DNA of 64,000 nt, taken from assembly GCA_019614645.1 (NCBI GenBank), contig JABWDB010000110.1:55437-119436 (forward strand), given 5' to 3'. Position numbers and translations under genes: made by a program. This document shows positions 51,260 through 62,048 of the stretch, one piece after another; within the stretch, counting starts at the first letter, position 1; each line of letters begins with the position of its first letter. This stretch comes from Stratiolaelaps scimitus. Its lineage: Eukaryota; Arthropoda; Arachnida; Mesostigmata; Laelapidae. A model generated the notes under the pieces. The model saw only the letters and a list, made by a program, of their open reading frames with translations, made no database searches and had not been told where the DNA came from.

Positions 51260-52540
51260 GGTGCGCCCTACTGCTATGACTTTAATTAGTGTAGTGAGCA
51301 CGGGTAGTGCTTGCTTGTAGTGCTAGTCTTCGGCACGTCCTCGCGCCCGGTGGCAGCGTCGGCTGTTTTGGTTGCTCCCGTACTTTTTTTGGCTGATCCT
51401 CCCGATATGAAGCACTTTTTGCTGATCCTCCCATACGGGAGGGTTGGCTAGAGTGCTTCATATATGATGGAGCAATTTGCGGGGGCACGTAAACAAGCAC
51501 TACCACTATCCAGCTACCGATCTGTAGTCGCTCGGTAGGTGGACCAAATCAATCGAGGGAACTTCTGTATCCGTCTACAGATGCAGGTTGGTCTCAGGAT
51601 GCCTAGAGCCGACTGTACTCACCCATCATCATTTTCGTCACTCTTTGGCGCGCGCGCGCGCTCTTTGGCGACAAAGCATCCACTGTCTACATTGGGCCCC
51701 CCTCTGATAAAGGTCATCCGAAATATGCATGTCGGCAGCTTCCTCTGGCGCTGTGGACTACCATCAAATTTGTCGACTCTACCAAGTAAGAAATCGTGCG
51801 TGCAATCTCTGAAGATTAATATACAAGATTGGGTGCCGTCCTGGACACGGATGAACGCCGAGTATCGTCACTCCTATCGATTTGTCTGCCGCCTAGCATC
51901 GTCACTCCTATCGATCGATATTCGGCCGAGTGACCTTTTGGTGACGAGTGTGGCGCATCCCCGAGTCACGATTAAGATTCCTCCGCGCCATATGGTCTCT
52001 GGTACATGGTCTGCTGCACCGGAGTATATTGAGACCATGTTGAAATTAGGCCCAGTGACGAGGGCCTCGTGTGAGAGACGAGGCCCAGTGACGAGGGCCT
52101 CGTGTGAGAGACGAGGCCCAGTGACGAGGGCCTCGTGTGAGAGACTAGGCCAATTGTCCTAGCAAAGACCTATGCGTCGATCTACGAGTGGGCCAAAACC
52201 AACAGGTTACGCCACTAGACTATAAAATGCCAACAGTGCAGGGTACGCTACGCAGAGATTGAGCAAATCGAGTACATCATCAGTGAACTGCGGCTGTACC
52301 CCTGAGACTCCGGGCAGCGTATTTTCACGGGTGTCTGAGCTGCGTGCTTATGCTCTTTGCTTATTCGAATTCTGGCACCGAATTTAACCGCAAGACCTTG
52401 ACGTTGGCAGGAGTAGCTTCGACTAAATGCGTCCTCCTGCCAAGACTTTCAAATGTGTACAAAGCACGCGCAGTACTTGCTTGCGTGCACCAGATTATCT
52501 TTGGAAGGTGCACGTCCTCGCGCGCGGTGGCAGAATCGGC
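51260..52540. other. Mosaic with a 207-codon frame of doubtful meaning
   Basis: 51300-51420 and 52450-52560 are diverged copies of each other (CACGTCCTCGCGC and TGCTCCCGTACT landmarks). 51412-51465 holds an imperfect inverted repeat (ATATGAAGCACT/AGTGCTTCATAT). 51648-51662 is a GC dinucleotide run. The frame at 51539-52162 spans all this plus a 33-bp array that gives a repeated GPVTRASCERR; no domain is seen, and part of it recurs out of frame at 4390 and 13300. Confidence 0.4.
52048..52146. repeat. 33-bp tandem repeat, 3 units
   Basis: AGGCCCAGTGACGAGGGCCT units start at 52048, 52081 and 52114. A short palindrome (GAGGGCCTC) lies inside each unit. Confidence 0.95.
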
Positions 52541-54040
52541 TGTTTCGGCTGCTCCCGTACTGGCAGATATCATCTCAGCAGTTTAAATCTAGACCGCCAC
52601 GGAATAGGCGCCGAGGTTTCGCCTCTGAGAGACAGGACTCTAATTTTAATAATATGGTCCCACATGGCCATTTGGTGGCTATGGCCATGGCCATTTGGTC
52701 TCCCGTGGCCATGGCCATTTGGTCTCCCGTGGCCTTGGTCTCCCGTGGCCGTGGCCTCGGCCATGGCCATTTCGTCTCCCGTGGCCGTGGCCTCTGCCAT
52801 GGCCATTTCGTCTCCCGTGGCCGTGAGCCTCGGCCATGGCCATTTAGTCTCCCGTGGCCGTGAGCCTCGGCCATGGCCATTTAGTCTCCCGTGGCCGTGA
52901 GCCTCGGCCATGGCCATTTCGTCTCCCGTGGCCGTGAGCCTCGGCCATGGCCATTTCGTCTCCCGTGGCCGTGAGCCTCGGCCATGGCCATTTCGTCTCC
53001 CGTGGCCGTGAGCCGCGGCCATGGCCATTTCGTCTCCCGTGGCCGTGAGCCGCGGCCATGGCCATTTCGTCTCCCGTGGCCGTGAGCCGCGGCCATGGCC
53101 ATTTCGTCTCCCGTGGCCGTGAGCCGCGGCCATGGCCATTTCGTCTCCCGTGGCCGTGAGCCGCGGCCCTGGCCATTTCGTCTCCCGTGGCCGTGAGCCG
53201 CGGCCCTGGCCATTTCGTCTCCCGTGGCCGTGAGCCGCGGCCATGGCCATTTCGTCTCCCGTGGCCGTGAGCCGCGGCCATGGCCATTTCGTCTCCCGTG
53301 GCCGTGAGCCGCGGCCATGGCCATTTCGTCTCCCGTGGCCGTGAGCCGCGGCCATGGCCATTTCGTCTCCCGTGGCCGTGAGCCGCGGCCATGGCCATTT
53401 CGTCTCCCGTGGCCGTGAGCCGCGGCCATGGCCATTTCGTCTCCCGTGGCCGTGAGCCGCGGCCATGGCCATTTCGTCTCCCGTGGCCGTGAGCCGCGGC
53501 CATGGCCATTTCGTCTCCCGTGGCCGTGAGCCGCGGCCATGGCCATTTCGTCTCCCGTGGCCGTGAGCCGCGGCCATGGCCATTTCGTCTCCCGTGGCCG
53601 TGAGCCGCGGCCATGGCCATTTCGTCTCCCGTGGCCGTGAGCCGCGGCCATGGCCATTTCGTCTCCCGTGGCCGTGAGCCGCGGCCATGGCCATTTCGTC
53701 TCCCGTGGCCGTGAGCCGCGGCCATGGCCATTTCGTCTCCCGTGGCCGTGAGCCGCGGCCATGGCCATTTCGTCTCCCGTGGCCGTGGGCCGCGGCCATG
53801 GCCATTTGGTCTCACCAGCTGTCTCAGCTGATCTGGTTAATCATTTTTATTATCTCCATTTAACCAGCTCTGTCTCATCATTTCCCAAGGGTTTCCTTCT
53901 CTTTGGAGAAAGAGGGGGTAAGCAAAACAGCGTTGACCCAGGCTTCACATCAGGCAAGCCACCAACGCCTATTAATTCCAGGTCCAGATAAACTGCTGAG
54001 ATAACTGCCAGTACGGGAGCACGGCAGCAACCGAACCGAA
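52540..54040. mobile_element. Minisatellite-bearing segment bounded by inverted repeats
   Basis: The left edge (about 52535-52595: GCTCCCGTACTGGCAGATAT, then CATCTCAGCAGTTTA) is found in reverse complement at the right edge (about 53985-54035). The match is about 50-60 bp with a few differences. The interior is mostly the 37-bp array plus about 170 bp of unique sequence. This could be a small transposon that captured and amplified a minisatellite; no transposase and no target duplication are visible. Confidence 0.55.
52759..53812. repeat. 37-bp minisatellite, about 28 units
   Basis: There is one 36-bp unit at 52759, then 27 units of exactly 37 bp from 52795 to 53793 and a partial unit to 53812. 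Each unit holds the palindromes GGCCATGGCC and, in most units, CCGCGG. Two neighbouring units at the left carry ATTTAGTC (52832, 52869), five carry GAGCCTC at their ends (52795-52979), and two neighbours at 53165 and 53202 read GGCCCTGG. Before the array (52660-52758), shorter CCCGTGGCCATGGCCATTTG units prefigure it. Because 37 is not a multiple of 3, all three minus frames stay open for 295-411 codons; I do not regard them as genes. Confidence 0.98.
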
Positions 54041-54089
54041 ACCGTGCTGTGAATTACCTGTCAAGTCTACCAAGGACGAAATCGTCTCT

Positions 54090-54350
54090 TCTCAGGCTGT
54101 CAGATCGGGTAGCTAACCTTCGATGAACTCAAGGGCAGAGCAGAAGCACACAACACTGAACAATATTCAGATCGACTTTTATTCAATATACAAAATTACT
54201 ACTTCATAATTATGTTTTCACTATAATAGAGAGGCATTGCCTTATCCGTTCACTGATTGAACATTGTTGTGGACGGACAAAATATTTGTGATATTGTTCC
54301 CGTGAGCATTTGTCCCAGTAGCGACAAATGCTCACGACGCATCAATTTCG
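54090..54350 (+). repeat. Rep-1 fragments and 14-bp hairpin
   Basis: Short Rep-1 pieces (CAGATCGGGTAGCTAACC, TTATTCAATATACAAAA, TTGAACATTGTTGTGGACGG) are joined with deletions. The hairpin at 54301-54314 / 54323-54336 is perfect (CGTGAGCATTTGTC). Confidence 0.7.
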
Positions 54351-56160
54351 AGTTAGCAGCGAGTTGAGTTTACCAACTGCGTGCCCAGTCAGCAGGAACG
54401 TCAGCAGGAACAACATCGCAGTTAGGTTGCAACTGCATTTTGGCGTACCGCACGCCGGATGACGAGGAACGAGTTTCGGAAGTGTATGACTAATTTGTCA
54501 ATTAAGGGCGCCGTTGCATAGTAACGGCGCTCAAAACTACTGCTCGTCTGAGCAGTAGCTATGAGTAAAGCAATCATTTTTTAAATGCAGTGTTGTATTG
54601 ATTTCGATCCGGATATTTTCCACAGTCCACCATATGAGCTGTGGTGAGCTCGGGGCATGTACTATGATGTGGTTATACACGTTCACAAATAGTGGAATAA
54701 TAATTTCCGAGGGAGCTGAGTAACTGTGCGGCTTGCCTGGTCCAGTGCCCGTTCAAGAATCGAACCGCGTAGGTCCGTATGGCTCCGTGTCGTACGACTT
54801 TTCACATTACTCGCTGCAGGATGTCCCCCTTCAGGAGGCATACGTCGCAAATCTCTCTGGTCCTTCCCACAACATTTGCATTCACATTCCGCAGCATGAG
54901 GAGATACTCGCGGTGCCAATACAAGAGTGCAGTGAAGTGACTGGTGCGCTTCAGCAGCGCGGCGCGGAGTTACTCCAATGAGGCAGGAGCCGTGCCGCAG
55001 CGGTGCAGGATCGACTTGGTGACCGGCTCCCTTAGCCTTTCTGTCATCCTGGACTCGCGCAGAAGCCCGTCGTCGCCGATGAATGGTCAGAATGATGCAA
55101 GGGGGGACCGGCTGGGCGGCGCGTCACCGCGTGCTAACATTTCTGCCCCACTGTATATACCCAAGGTAGAGGCAGTCATCACCAGAGTCACCGCACTCGT
55201 TTGTCGACGCCGTCCAGCGGCTGCGCTGATGGCCCTTTTTGCTGGTAGCTATTTCTCATTATCGGCCTGGAGTGTTTAGAATGCGCCAACCCATATAGGA
55301 CGAGTGCGCACGAGTTTAGAATAACCCAACCCATATAGGAGCGTAGAGCTTGGAACAGGTGACACCGGCTGCCGTACGCTCCCGACATCGGTTAATGAGT
55401 GAGGATATCCGGTTCTGTCTGATGCCCACGGACAGGGTACTTCTCCAGTTTTCCAAGGTGCCGCCGGCTGAAGTGTTCCTCGTCTACAATACCCACAAGG
55501 TGGTGATGTATGCTGGTGGTCTGCGTTCAGGCACCGAAATGCGTCAATTGTAGACGCTCCCATCCATCGTTTTCGTTGGCCTGTGACTCTAATGGAGCTT
55601 CGTCTACATCAACAGGTTAGATCGGAGAACCCCGGTGCCTTGTATTGACGTGGTCGAGTCTCCCCTTGCTATCAGTTCGGCTACAGCTTCAACCCCCGCC
55701 TCAACCGGGGCATCGGCTGCGACCAGTGCAGAGAAACACGTAGGCTTTCAGAACAGTTGTAGTCAATACCCCCGGCGGGAGCGAAACTATGTGAATCTCA
55801 CCGGGATGACCTCATTCCTTGGAAAACTCTACCCATGGCACCGAAGAAAATCTGGTCGGGTTAAGCTCCAGGACTCGTCGATATAGCAACGATGTCAGTA
55901 AAAAAGAACATCCTGACCTTGTTGATCCCTGCCCTAAGCCTTCTGAACCCCGTCTGTCCGGAAGCGGCGAAGTGCTTAAAATGATTTCTTTGTACAGTAG
56001 GACTTAACTCGTTAACTGCGCTCGCAAATATTGGCCCGGACGTCGTGAAAAATTGCCCTCAGCCATGATGATTAATTTTAATAGGATCACCCGGATTGAA
56101 TAAAGTTATGTGAAAACACGTCAGGTCTGGTTATGACAACCTGAATTTAAAAAATAGGTT
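54351..56160. other. Stretch upstream of the EN domain, possibly ORF1 side of a LINE
   Basis: Small hairpins occur near 54512-54532 (GCGCCGTT/AACGGCGC) and 54537-54555 (CTACTGCTC/GAGCAGTAG). The minus frame at 54683-54919 (ECECKCCGKDQRDL) and plus frames at 54733-54981, 54944-55279, 55350-55553 and 55635-55886 overlap and none shows a domain. 55285-55345 holds two copies of AACCCATATAGGA. It may be the decayed first reading frame of the element whose endonuclease lies at 56196, since it is not repeated elsewhere in the window. Confidence 0.35.
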
Positions 56161-56195
56161 TTAACGGCTTAAGAGCCTCAGTCTTCACCAACCTC

Positions 56196-56774
56196 TTGGT
56201 CATTTACATCAACGCTGGGACCGGAGGCCTCAGAAAATCTGGGGAACTCGAGACTATCACTAACCTCCGGAGTAGGCGTCTAGGCTCAAGTCTAGATGCG
56301 GTGGTGGTGAGTGAAACAAGGCTCAAATCGGCGGGCTGTGGTAGTTTTGACATCGACGGTTTCACTTTTGTGGGCTCGAATCGGGAGGACGCCAAGCTTT
56401 GCGGAGATCTTTGTATCTCCATCCGCCCTGGCTGCAGCATACTCTCCTCCACGGCGAAGAGCAGCATCGACGGCAACGTCCAGGAAATAAAAGACTTCTT
56501 CCGCAAGCCTGGTTTTGAGGGATTTACTATCGGTTTTTATTCTAGTCATTTCGTGTATAGAGACTCACTTCTGGATCTGTTGGAAGACATTCTCCCGACC
56601 GATACGGCTCTGCTGTGCATTCTCTTGGGCGATTGTAACGTCAATTTACTCGCGACCATCCTTAACGATTGCTACCCCGTATTCTCTTGTAGGAACCTTC
56701 GGCACATCGTTAATGGTGTCGCGCTTTTCGCCTCGGGTACCTGTATCGACCAGATTGAGGTCATTCTGCGATGA
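56196..56774 (+). pseudogene. AP-endonuclease domain of a non-LTR retrotransposon, partial
   Basis: The 192-codon frame carries the order expected of the exonuclease-endonuclease-phosphatase fold: an Asn near the start (INAG), LDAVVVSETRLKS with the metal-binding Glu, FDIDGFTFV, GDLCISIRPGCSIL, then LLGDCNVNLL (the GD-x-N motif), and GTCIDQI (the T-x-IDHI-like motif with His replaced). The YRPP segment expected between them is replaced by SHFVYRDSL, and the final SDH motif is not seen in frame. The match is to CR1/L2/Jockey-type LINEs. Following frames (to 57062) may continue the protein after a shift, but no polymerase motif is visible. The copy is dead. Confidence 0.8.
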
Positions 56775-57690
56775 GTTTCTCGACGTTTCCCCGGCCATTT
56801 GGTGTACCTGTTTGTTCTCTCTCTGTTGTTGTCTTTGTTTCAGGTAGACTTTCTGCTGATTTTAGGAACGAGTTGCCTGGTGATCCGTTTCTCGTCAATC
56901 GGTGGTCAATCCAATCCTAAAAACGGAGGATTGGAGCTTAAGGCTGCCACATCCTCGTTCTTCGAGAACCGGTTTCGAAATCGTCGCGGAGACTCGAGAA
57001 GTTATGGGCAGTTCATTAACGTGTCTTGCAGTCGTAACAGTGGCAGGGCTGTGCGGGTCTGACCGTCCACGAGACTCTCAAATGGTGGGATCACTTAGCG
57101 ACACTCCTGCGCAAGTGCTATGCGGTGCTCTTTTTGATCCGCCACCTCAGAAAGTTCCGCCGAGGTGTCTGCTGTTATTATACAAGCCTTTATTCCTGCC
57201 TCTCTTATGCTATCGGCTTCAGACGAATGCTCCGTCGCGTCGGTGAACGATGCTTTCAAGGCCGTCTTTGGCCGGCTACGTAGAGACTCTGTTGCCGACC
57301 TCTTCGCGAAACACGACCACAAAAGTGTTGGACCGACCAAGTCGCACATTAGATGTCACACTGGTCAATGTGTCTGTGCAATGTCTCGTATTGGTGAAAA
57401 GGGCAACAACAGAGACTCTATGAATAAATGATACGACCGATTGCTGGGTCTCCAGTCACCGTGTTGTCCCTCACATAAGGTTTACAGTGCAATAATTGCA
57501 AGTTGTAAAGTATGGCTCTACGGGCTAATCCCGCACACGGTTTTCCGTTCTTCTTTCACATCAACCCAAACATCTAACGGAAACTACCAAGAATACAGCA
57601 GAAACAATAATCAGCAGTGTACCATTTTCAGCAGTGTTATTTTCCGATCGATTTGGAAAGTGTCACCGGCGGGTTCCGTCGACGCGACCT
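56775..57690 (+). other. Decayed continuation of the LINE, no motif recognised
   Basis: Frames shift repeatedly. A piece at about 56855-56900 reads DFRNELPGDPFLVNRW in one register. 57165-57431 is an 88-codon frame (SVNDAFKAVFGRLRRDSVAD) without a known domain. 57570-57680 resembles 14840-14880. Confidence 0.35.
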
Positions 57691-58460
57691 GACGTACCTG
57701 AACCATAGGCCTCATCAGTCTGGTTCAGTCAGAGGAGCTGCTCCGTAATATTGGTGCTAGCTTCCTCGGAATAGCCGGGGAATCCTCTTGAAGTTTTAGC
57801 TCGGGCGATGTGCACTGCCACTAAGTTGTGTCAAGTGAATAACGGTTGACGCGCGGTAGCGATAATACCAAGAACGGTTCAGGTTTTCTATTGCCCGTTA
57901 GTTCTGCTTATTACACCTTCTCTGTGCAGATTTTACACTCGTGTCTCTCACTCTCGATGTGAGGATCAATGCCCTAAGATCTGGTGTCACACCTACTGCC
58001 GTCGCTGTGACATTATTGGCACTTGCAATGGCAACACCAATGAAATATACCACGATTCTCGTGTTTCTCCTCATCAGGATATTTAGTTCAATCAGTAGCA
58101 CTATCGCCGCTATCAGCATAGCGTCCCTTTCCCAATATCTAATAATCCTCTCGCTGATATCTAATCAATATAATCAACGGTCACACCGCTAATCTGTGAT
58201 CAACTTCAATGGCAGAAGCACACAACATTTTATACTGATATGCATGCCTGCATTATTGAGATGCAATGCGTATAACATCTTAAACTCGATATTCCTCGGA
58301 TTTGTTGTTTTAAAGGCGCATCACCTGACGGTTATTCAGTCAGCGGTAACGGGAACCCAAAGACGCCCGGGGGTTGAATAACAGGATTTATTCATCCGAA
58401 ATGTATTCAATGGATTACTCCGATTGTAAGTTATAATATTAATAGGGGTAACAGTAGTAT
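57691..58460 (+). repeat. Rep-1 with upstream part
   Basis: It is parallel to 11690-12350 and 32840-33700: the GGTGCTAGCTTCCTCGGAA block, the CTCACTCTCGATGTGAGGAT block, then Rep-1 landmarks up to TTATTCATCCGAAATG. It is cut by the SINE head at about 58464. Confidence 0.75.
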
Positions 58461-58463
58461 CAG

Positions 58464-58552
58464 TCGAGCCCGGTGGCGTGGTGCATTCGTGTGCGCCTCG
58501 CAATCGGGGGAGACACGTAGGTGCACGGGTTCGATCCCCACCGTTGCACATT
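58464..58552 (+). mobile_element. tRNA-derived SINE head
   Basis: TGGCGTGGTGC (58474-58484) fits a type-2 polymerase III A box and GGTTCGATCCC (58528-58538) is a perfect B box. The spacing is as in a tRNA gene. The middle part GCGCCTCGCAATCGGGGG looks like the anticodon arm of known tRNA-related SINEs, but acceptor and T stems do not pair, so it is not a working tRNA gene. The body of a SINE is not evident; the sequence after 58552 belongs to a repeat also present, without the SINE, at about 21025-21110 (minus). Confidence 0.8.
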
Positions 58553-58879
58553 TGCATTTTAGGGGTCCGTCTTACGAAGCAATGCGAAAGCGGTACCGTG
58601 GACGTTAAATGTTGGCTGAGAGTCAGCCCGTAAAAGCTCCAATATTTCCTTGAAATATTGGAGCTTTTAGTACCCTTGGTTTACCAGAGGCTGATTGTCT
58701 CGGTGGATTAACACACGTAATGGTCCCCACGTGTTAACCGTAGATCTATTCACTTCCCGGCTGTTCCGGCGCAAGCTAGTACCGGTACTGCTGCTGATAT
58801 CACTCGGCAAAGCGCAGCTTGCCGCGCTACGTGGCGTCCACTGAAGCCACCCCGCTCTTCAAATCGATCCAGGATTACA
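58553..58879. repeat. Dispersed repeat piece with 18-bp hairpin
   Basis: 58555-58630 is the reverse complement of 21025-21110. The hairpin 58631-58648 / 58652-58669 has 18 perfect pairs and a 3-nt loop (TAAAAGCTCCAATATTTC). A second short one (TAACACG region) follows near 58710. 58750-58870 shows no recognised feature. Confidence 0.85.
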
Positions 58880-59011
58880 CTGCTGAACCTCTGGAGCTGC
58901 ATGTTGCACCCGTTACAGCAGCCCTGCTGAACCTCTGGAGCTGCATGTTGCACCCGTTACAGCAGCCCTGCTGAACCTCTGGAGCTGCATGTTGCACCCG
59001 TTACAGCAGCC
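58880..59011. repeat. 44-bp tandem repeat, 3 units
   Basis: CTGCTGAACCTCTGGAGCTG units start at 58880, 58924 and 58968 and are identical. Confidence 0.95.
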
Positions 59012-59078
59012 CGGGTTCTACTACAATTATCGTTTTTCTCCTCATCAGCATCTTCACTTCAATCAATGTACTATCACC

Positions 59079-59160
59079 ACCATCAGTACCGTGCCAGTCT
59101 CTCAATATCTAACATCTATACCCAACACCATCAGTACCGTGCCAGTCTCTCAATATCTAA
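59079..59160. repeat. 48-bp direct duplication
   Basis: ACCATCAGTACCGTGCCAGT occurs at 59079 and 59127 within the upstream Rep-1 block (TTCACTTCAATCAATG). Confidence 0.9.
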
Positions 59161-59420
59161 TATCCTATCCTTTGTACCTATTACGAATGTATGTCAGATG
59201 TCGTGCGAGTGTCTTGCTAACGTCGATACACTCAATTCTTCTGCATTGAAGGGATATTGAGATTACATCCGCGCGAAGCGGAGGAAAGTTCCCATTCCGC
59301 GTCGCGCGGATGATACGGGATACGGAAGCGAGGGTATCACACGTCATAAAAATAATGGGCTGTATTATACACGGACATCGCATTTAATGCAGTACTGCTG
59401 TATGTCAGTTTTTTTATTCA
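59161..59420. other. Mosaic piece without gene
   Basis: This includes a short inverted pair around ATCCGCGCGA/TCGCGCGGAT (59266 and 59302). 59320-59390 resembles the minus strand of 17700-17760. Nothing else is recognised. Confidence 0.5.
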
Positions 59421-60330
59421 CACCAAAAAGGGCTTGAAGACCCTCGGGATTCCTCCTCTCCCTCGTCTCCTTCACGGTTCCTTTTTTCCTCCGGTAGAGA
59501 AACGTGGCTGTGATACTGGCATATACTGATATCAGTTCGCGGTCTCCTCGTCCAGCCCTTTAGTGCTTAGCACCGCGCAGCTGTGGCATCGTATCACGGG
59601 GCAATCTCATCGGGCACTACTCGTGGCACGTCCGAGAGTCTCGTATAGGCGTGAGTTAGTGTTTGTATTCAGTGATAACGTCGCACAACCAAGCTTCTTG
59701 GAGGAGCAAGTCAAACATTTCCTCTAAGCAGGATATTTGGTAAATAATGCTATAGATAATGCTCCACAGATAACGTAGAGATGTTTAAGGTGATCTACCA
59801 TAGTAGACCACCTTGTTGTCTGCCCACGATTTGTTAGCCATACTGCTACAAGAGTCTCTTTTATATCTAATTACAGAAACGATATTATACGACTATTTTT
59901 GTGTTTTCACTTTTATGAATGTGTTTATATTTCTGGAAACAAAAGGGACTAAACACTTATATATTCCTTAAAGAGTGTTAGTTAGCCCTACTAATTATGT
60001 CTAAATATAATACTACTATTATCTGTGGGTCGTTTCAGACAACGCGTATGTATCCCCATCACCTCGTTTTCGTATATTCAATAAATTTTTATTTTTGAGT
60101 GAAACAAACGAGTATTTCCTGTCATTCAACCCCGCGCGTATTCGGGTTTCCGTTACCGCCAACTGAATAACTGTCAGGCGATGCGCCTTCAAAGCAACAA
60201 ATCCGTAGAATATCGTCGAAGATCTGTTGTGCACTTTTACCATTAAAGTTTCATTTTGATCGCAGATTAGCAACCCAATCTGATAGTCATAATGGCAGAA
60301 AGGACGATGTTGGAGTGACCAGTGGATATG
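59421..60330 (-). repeat. Inverted Rep-2 and Rep-1
   Basis: 59430-59700 is Rep-2 and 59780-60330 is Rep-1 on the minus strand. The hairpin at 59787-59812 keeps 11 base pairs with one mismatch. This copy mirrors 22141-22870 closely in order. Confidence 0.75.
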
Positions 60331-60540
60331 TTTGTGGGAAGTTGTTGGTAGCGGCGTAGTCGACGCTCACGTCTCCATAAAGGGATCTGGCTCGTATAGT
60401 GGCTTTTGATTTTGCTTGGGGAACCTCTCGCACTGAGCCTGCCGGTTCCTACGTTGGACGCTGACGGTGAAGGCTAAGGGAAGACACCCAGCTTGGCAGC
60501 GATCGGATGGGACATTCGTCCTACTGCGACTCCCTATTAG
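60331..60540 (-). repeat. Inverted linker and Rep-3 piece
   Basis: 60331-60410 is the linker (repeated at 63425-63520 in the same orientation). 60470-60540 is the end of Rep-3 (CAGCTTGGCAGCGATCGGAT). Confidence 0.7.
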
Positions 60541-60850
60541 CTATGCCGGTAGCTATGCCGCAGACCACATTAGTTGGCACTACTTTTTTTTTTCGAACTG
60601 ACGGTCAGCTGTTCCCGTATCTGACAGGCCTCAGCTCTTAAACTTTTAGGTATTACTATGAGGACCTGTCGGGGCCACCTTTGCTTATTCTCTGCCTTAC
60701 TCGTACCTTACAAGAATCCACTACTACTTAACAAATCTTATTTCGGAGATACTGCCCATAAAAGTAAATGACTCCACTCAGATTTGAACCTCAGACTCCA
60801 CAAAACTCCCTTTTTGGTACGGCCTACCTTGTCCATCACGCTATGCCCGC
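60541..60850. mobile_element. Element E, second copy, split by Rep-5
   Basis: 60553-60583 and 60720-60850 match 3110-3278 (GCCGCAGACCACA, GGAGATACTGCCC and CTCCACAAAACTCCC landmarks). The copy at 3110-3278 provides the empty site for the Rep-5 insertion. The left part of element E (2896-3090) is missing here. Confidence 0.7.
60584..60719 (-). mobile_element. Rep-5 poly(A) retroposon, nearly full copy
   Basis: The T-tract 60584-60593 marks the poly(A) end on the minus strand. The sequence runs back to GATTCTTG, close to the 5-prime end of the longest copy. CACTAC on the left and (C)ACTACTAC on the right suggest a short target duplication in a repetitive target. Confidence 0.85.
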
Positions 60851-61720
60851 CCGAATGGATGTAGACCTAAACACACCAAAGAAACCATTGCTTTATATAG
60901 AATTTCTACTCGGAACTGATAAACGGAAGTTTGAGTAATTTGATGGATAAACAGGGTGGAGGTTTTGTTGAAGAATTAGTAGGGGTGGTCAACGTATGCT
61001 TGCTTATCGTGGAATCCCATCTGCTGCTGCTGCACGAGGTCTTATGCAAAGGCTGGCGCAGTCCTACTCCTAAGATCAGCTCATCGGCGACTCGCCGGCA
61101 ACGGCGTTACCGTCTCTGGGAGACATCATGTTGGTAGAAAGAACCTATCGACAAAGCATTGACGTAGCAATGAGGAGTCGTCTGCAAATCTCGACTCCTC
61201 GGACAATCGTCAGTGTACAGCAGGTCACTGGCAGACTACCTATCTCTCCGACTCTTCCCAGAGGATTGTTTTAGCAGGCAGAGGCGTTTTGTCATCCACG
61301 TCAACCCTGCACTGGATCGGCCCAGCCCACTTTCATGGAGATTGGAATGTCTCTGGTGGTAACCGTGCGTTAAAAAACACTACCTTTATCTACATTAGAC
61401 TAAGATGGCAGGGGGTAATCTAAGGGCGAAGGATAGCCAAACAGATCCAAACGTTCAGAGTTTGTTTGGATGGTAGATGCGCGTCGCGACAATAATTTTT
61501 TTGCTTTAAGACTGAAGTGTAGCTGGTGCATCAACTTCATGGCAAAGCACATTTGCCATTACACATTTTATTACATTATCACAATGGCAAAAGCACGTTA
61601 CATATTATATTAACGCTGCCAGTGCACAACGCTACCAATACGCAGATCTTAAATAAATCCCATATTTATTCGTCGTTGCACGGTCGCGCGGTCGTACGCA
61701 CGCGGCGGTTTATCTACTAG
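60851..61720. other. Mosaic stretch, no gene
   Basis: 60858-60920 is the reverse complement of 20060-20125. 60955-61060 is the FVEELVGVVNVCL-like Rep-1 upstream block. 61365-61490 is repeated at 62855-62955 (AAGATGGCAGGG, CGAAGGATAGCCAAACAGAT and GTTTGTTTGGATGGTAGATG landmarks). The rest shows nothing I recognise. Confidence 0.5.
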
Positions 61721-62048
61721 CTTCGGTTCTGCTCACGCCGGGTGAGCAGAAGCAAGCCGCCAAAGGAGTAGGAGTACTCGGTAGCGTCGCATAACTAAAC
61801 TTCGATGCACAGGCGAGTACAGCAAGTCTGGTCGTGAGATGCGGTCTAGGTACCACATGCGGTGGCGGTGTGGCAGTCACTCTGTCCCGATTGGTTAAAT
61901 TCCAACACACATGAAGGATCTAAAAGACAATCTTGCAGCTTTTGATCAGTTCGCTGCCGAGCGAGGGCCATGAAGTTCTTGTTCCCGCAGGCTAGGCACA
62001 CAGGAAAACTCTTTAAGTATCCCACTTGTGGCTCACTGCTTACCTCTA
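61721..62048 (-). repeat. Rep-4 module, inverted
   Basis: The minus-strand peptide is NQSGQSDCHTATACGT, followed by a stop, so the frame is more decayed than in D1 and D2. The CCTCGCTCGGCAG and GCATAGGCGAGTACAG-type landmarks are kept. Confidence 0.7.

Noticed and set aside
51539..52162. 207-codon plus-strand frame
   Set aside because: It crosses several unrelated repeat pieces and a 33-bp array that supplies a repeated peptide; parts recur elsewhere in other registers and no domain is seen.
52759..53812. CRISPR-like regular repeat array
   Set aside because: Units are contiguous with no unique spacers, and the window is eukaryotic in character.
52570..53815. Open frames of 411, 323 and 295 codons on the minus strand
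   Set aside because: They result from a 37-bp tandem unit lacking stops; all three registers are open, so length is no evidence of coding.
58464..58552. Functional tRNA gene
   Set aside because: The internal promoter boxes fit, but the acceptor and T stems do not pair.
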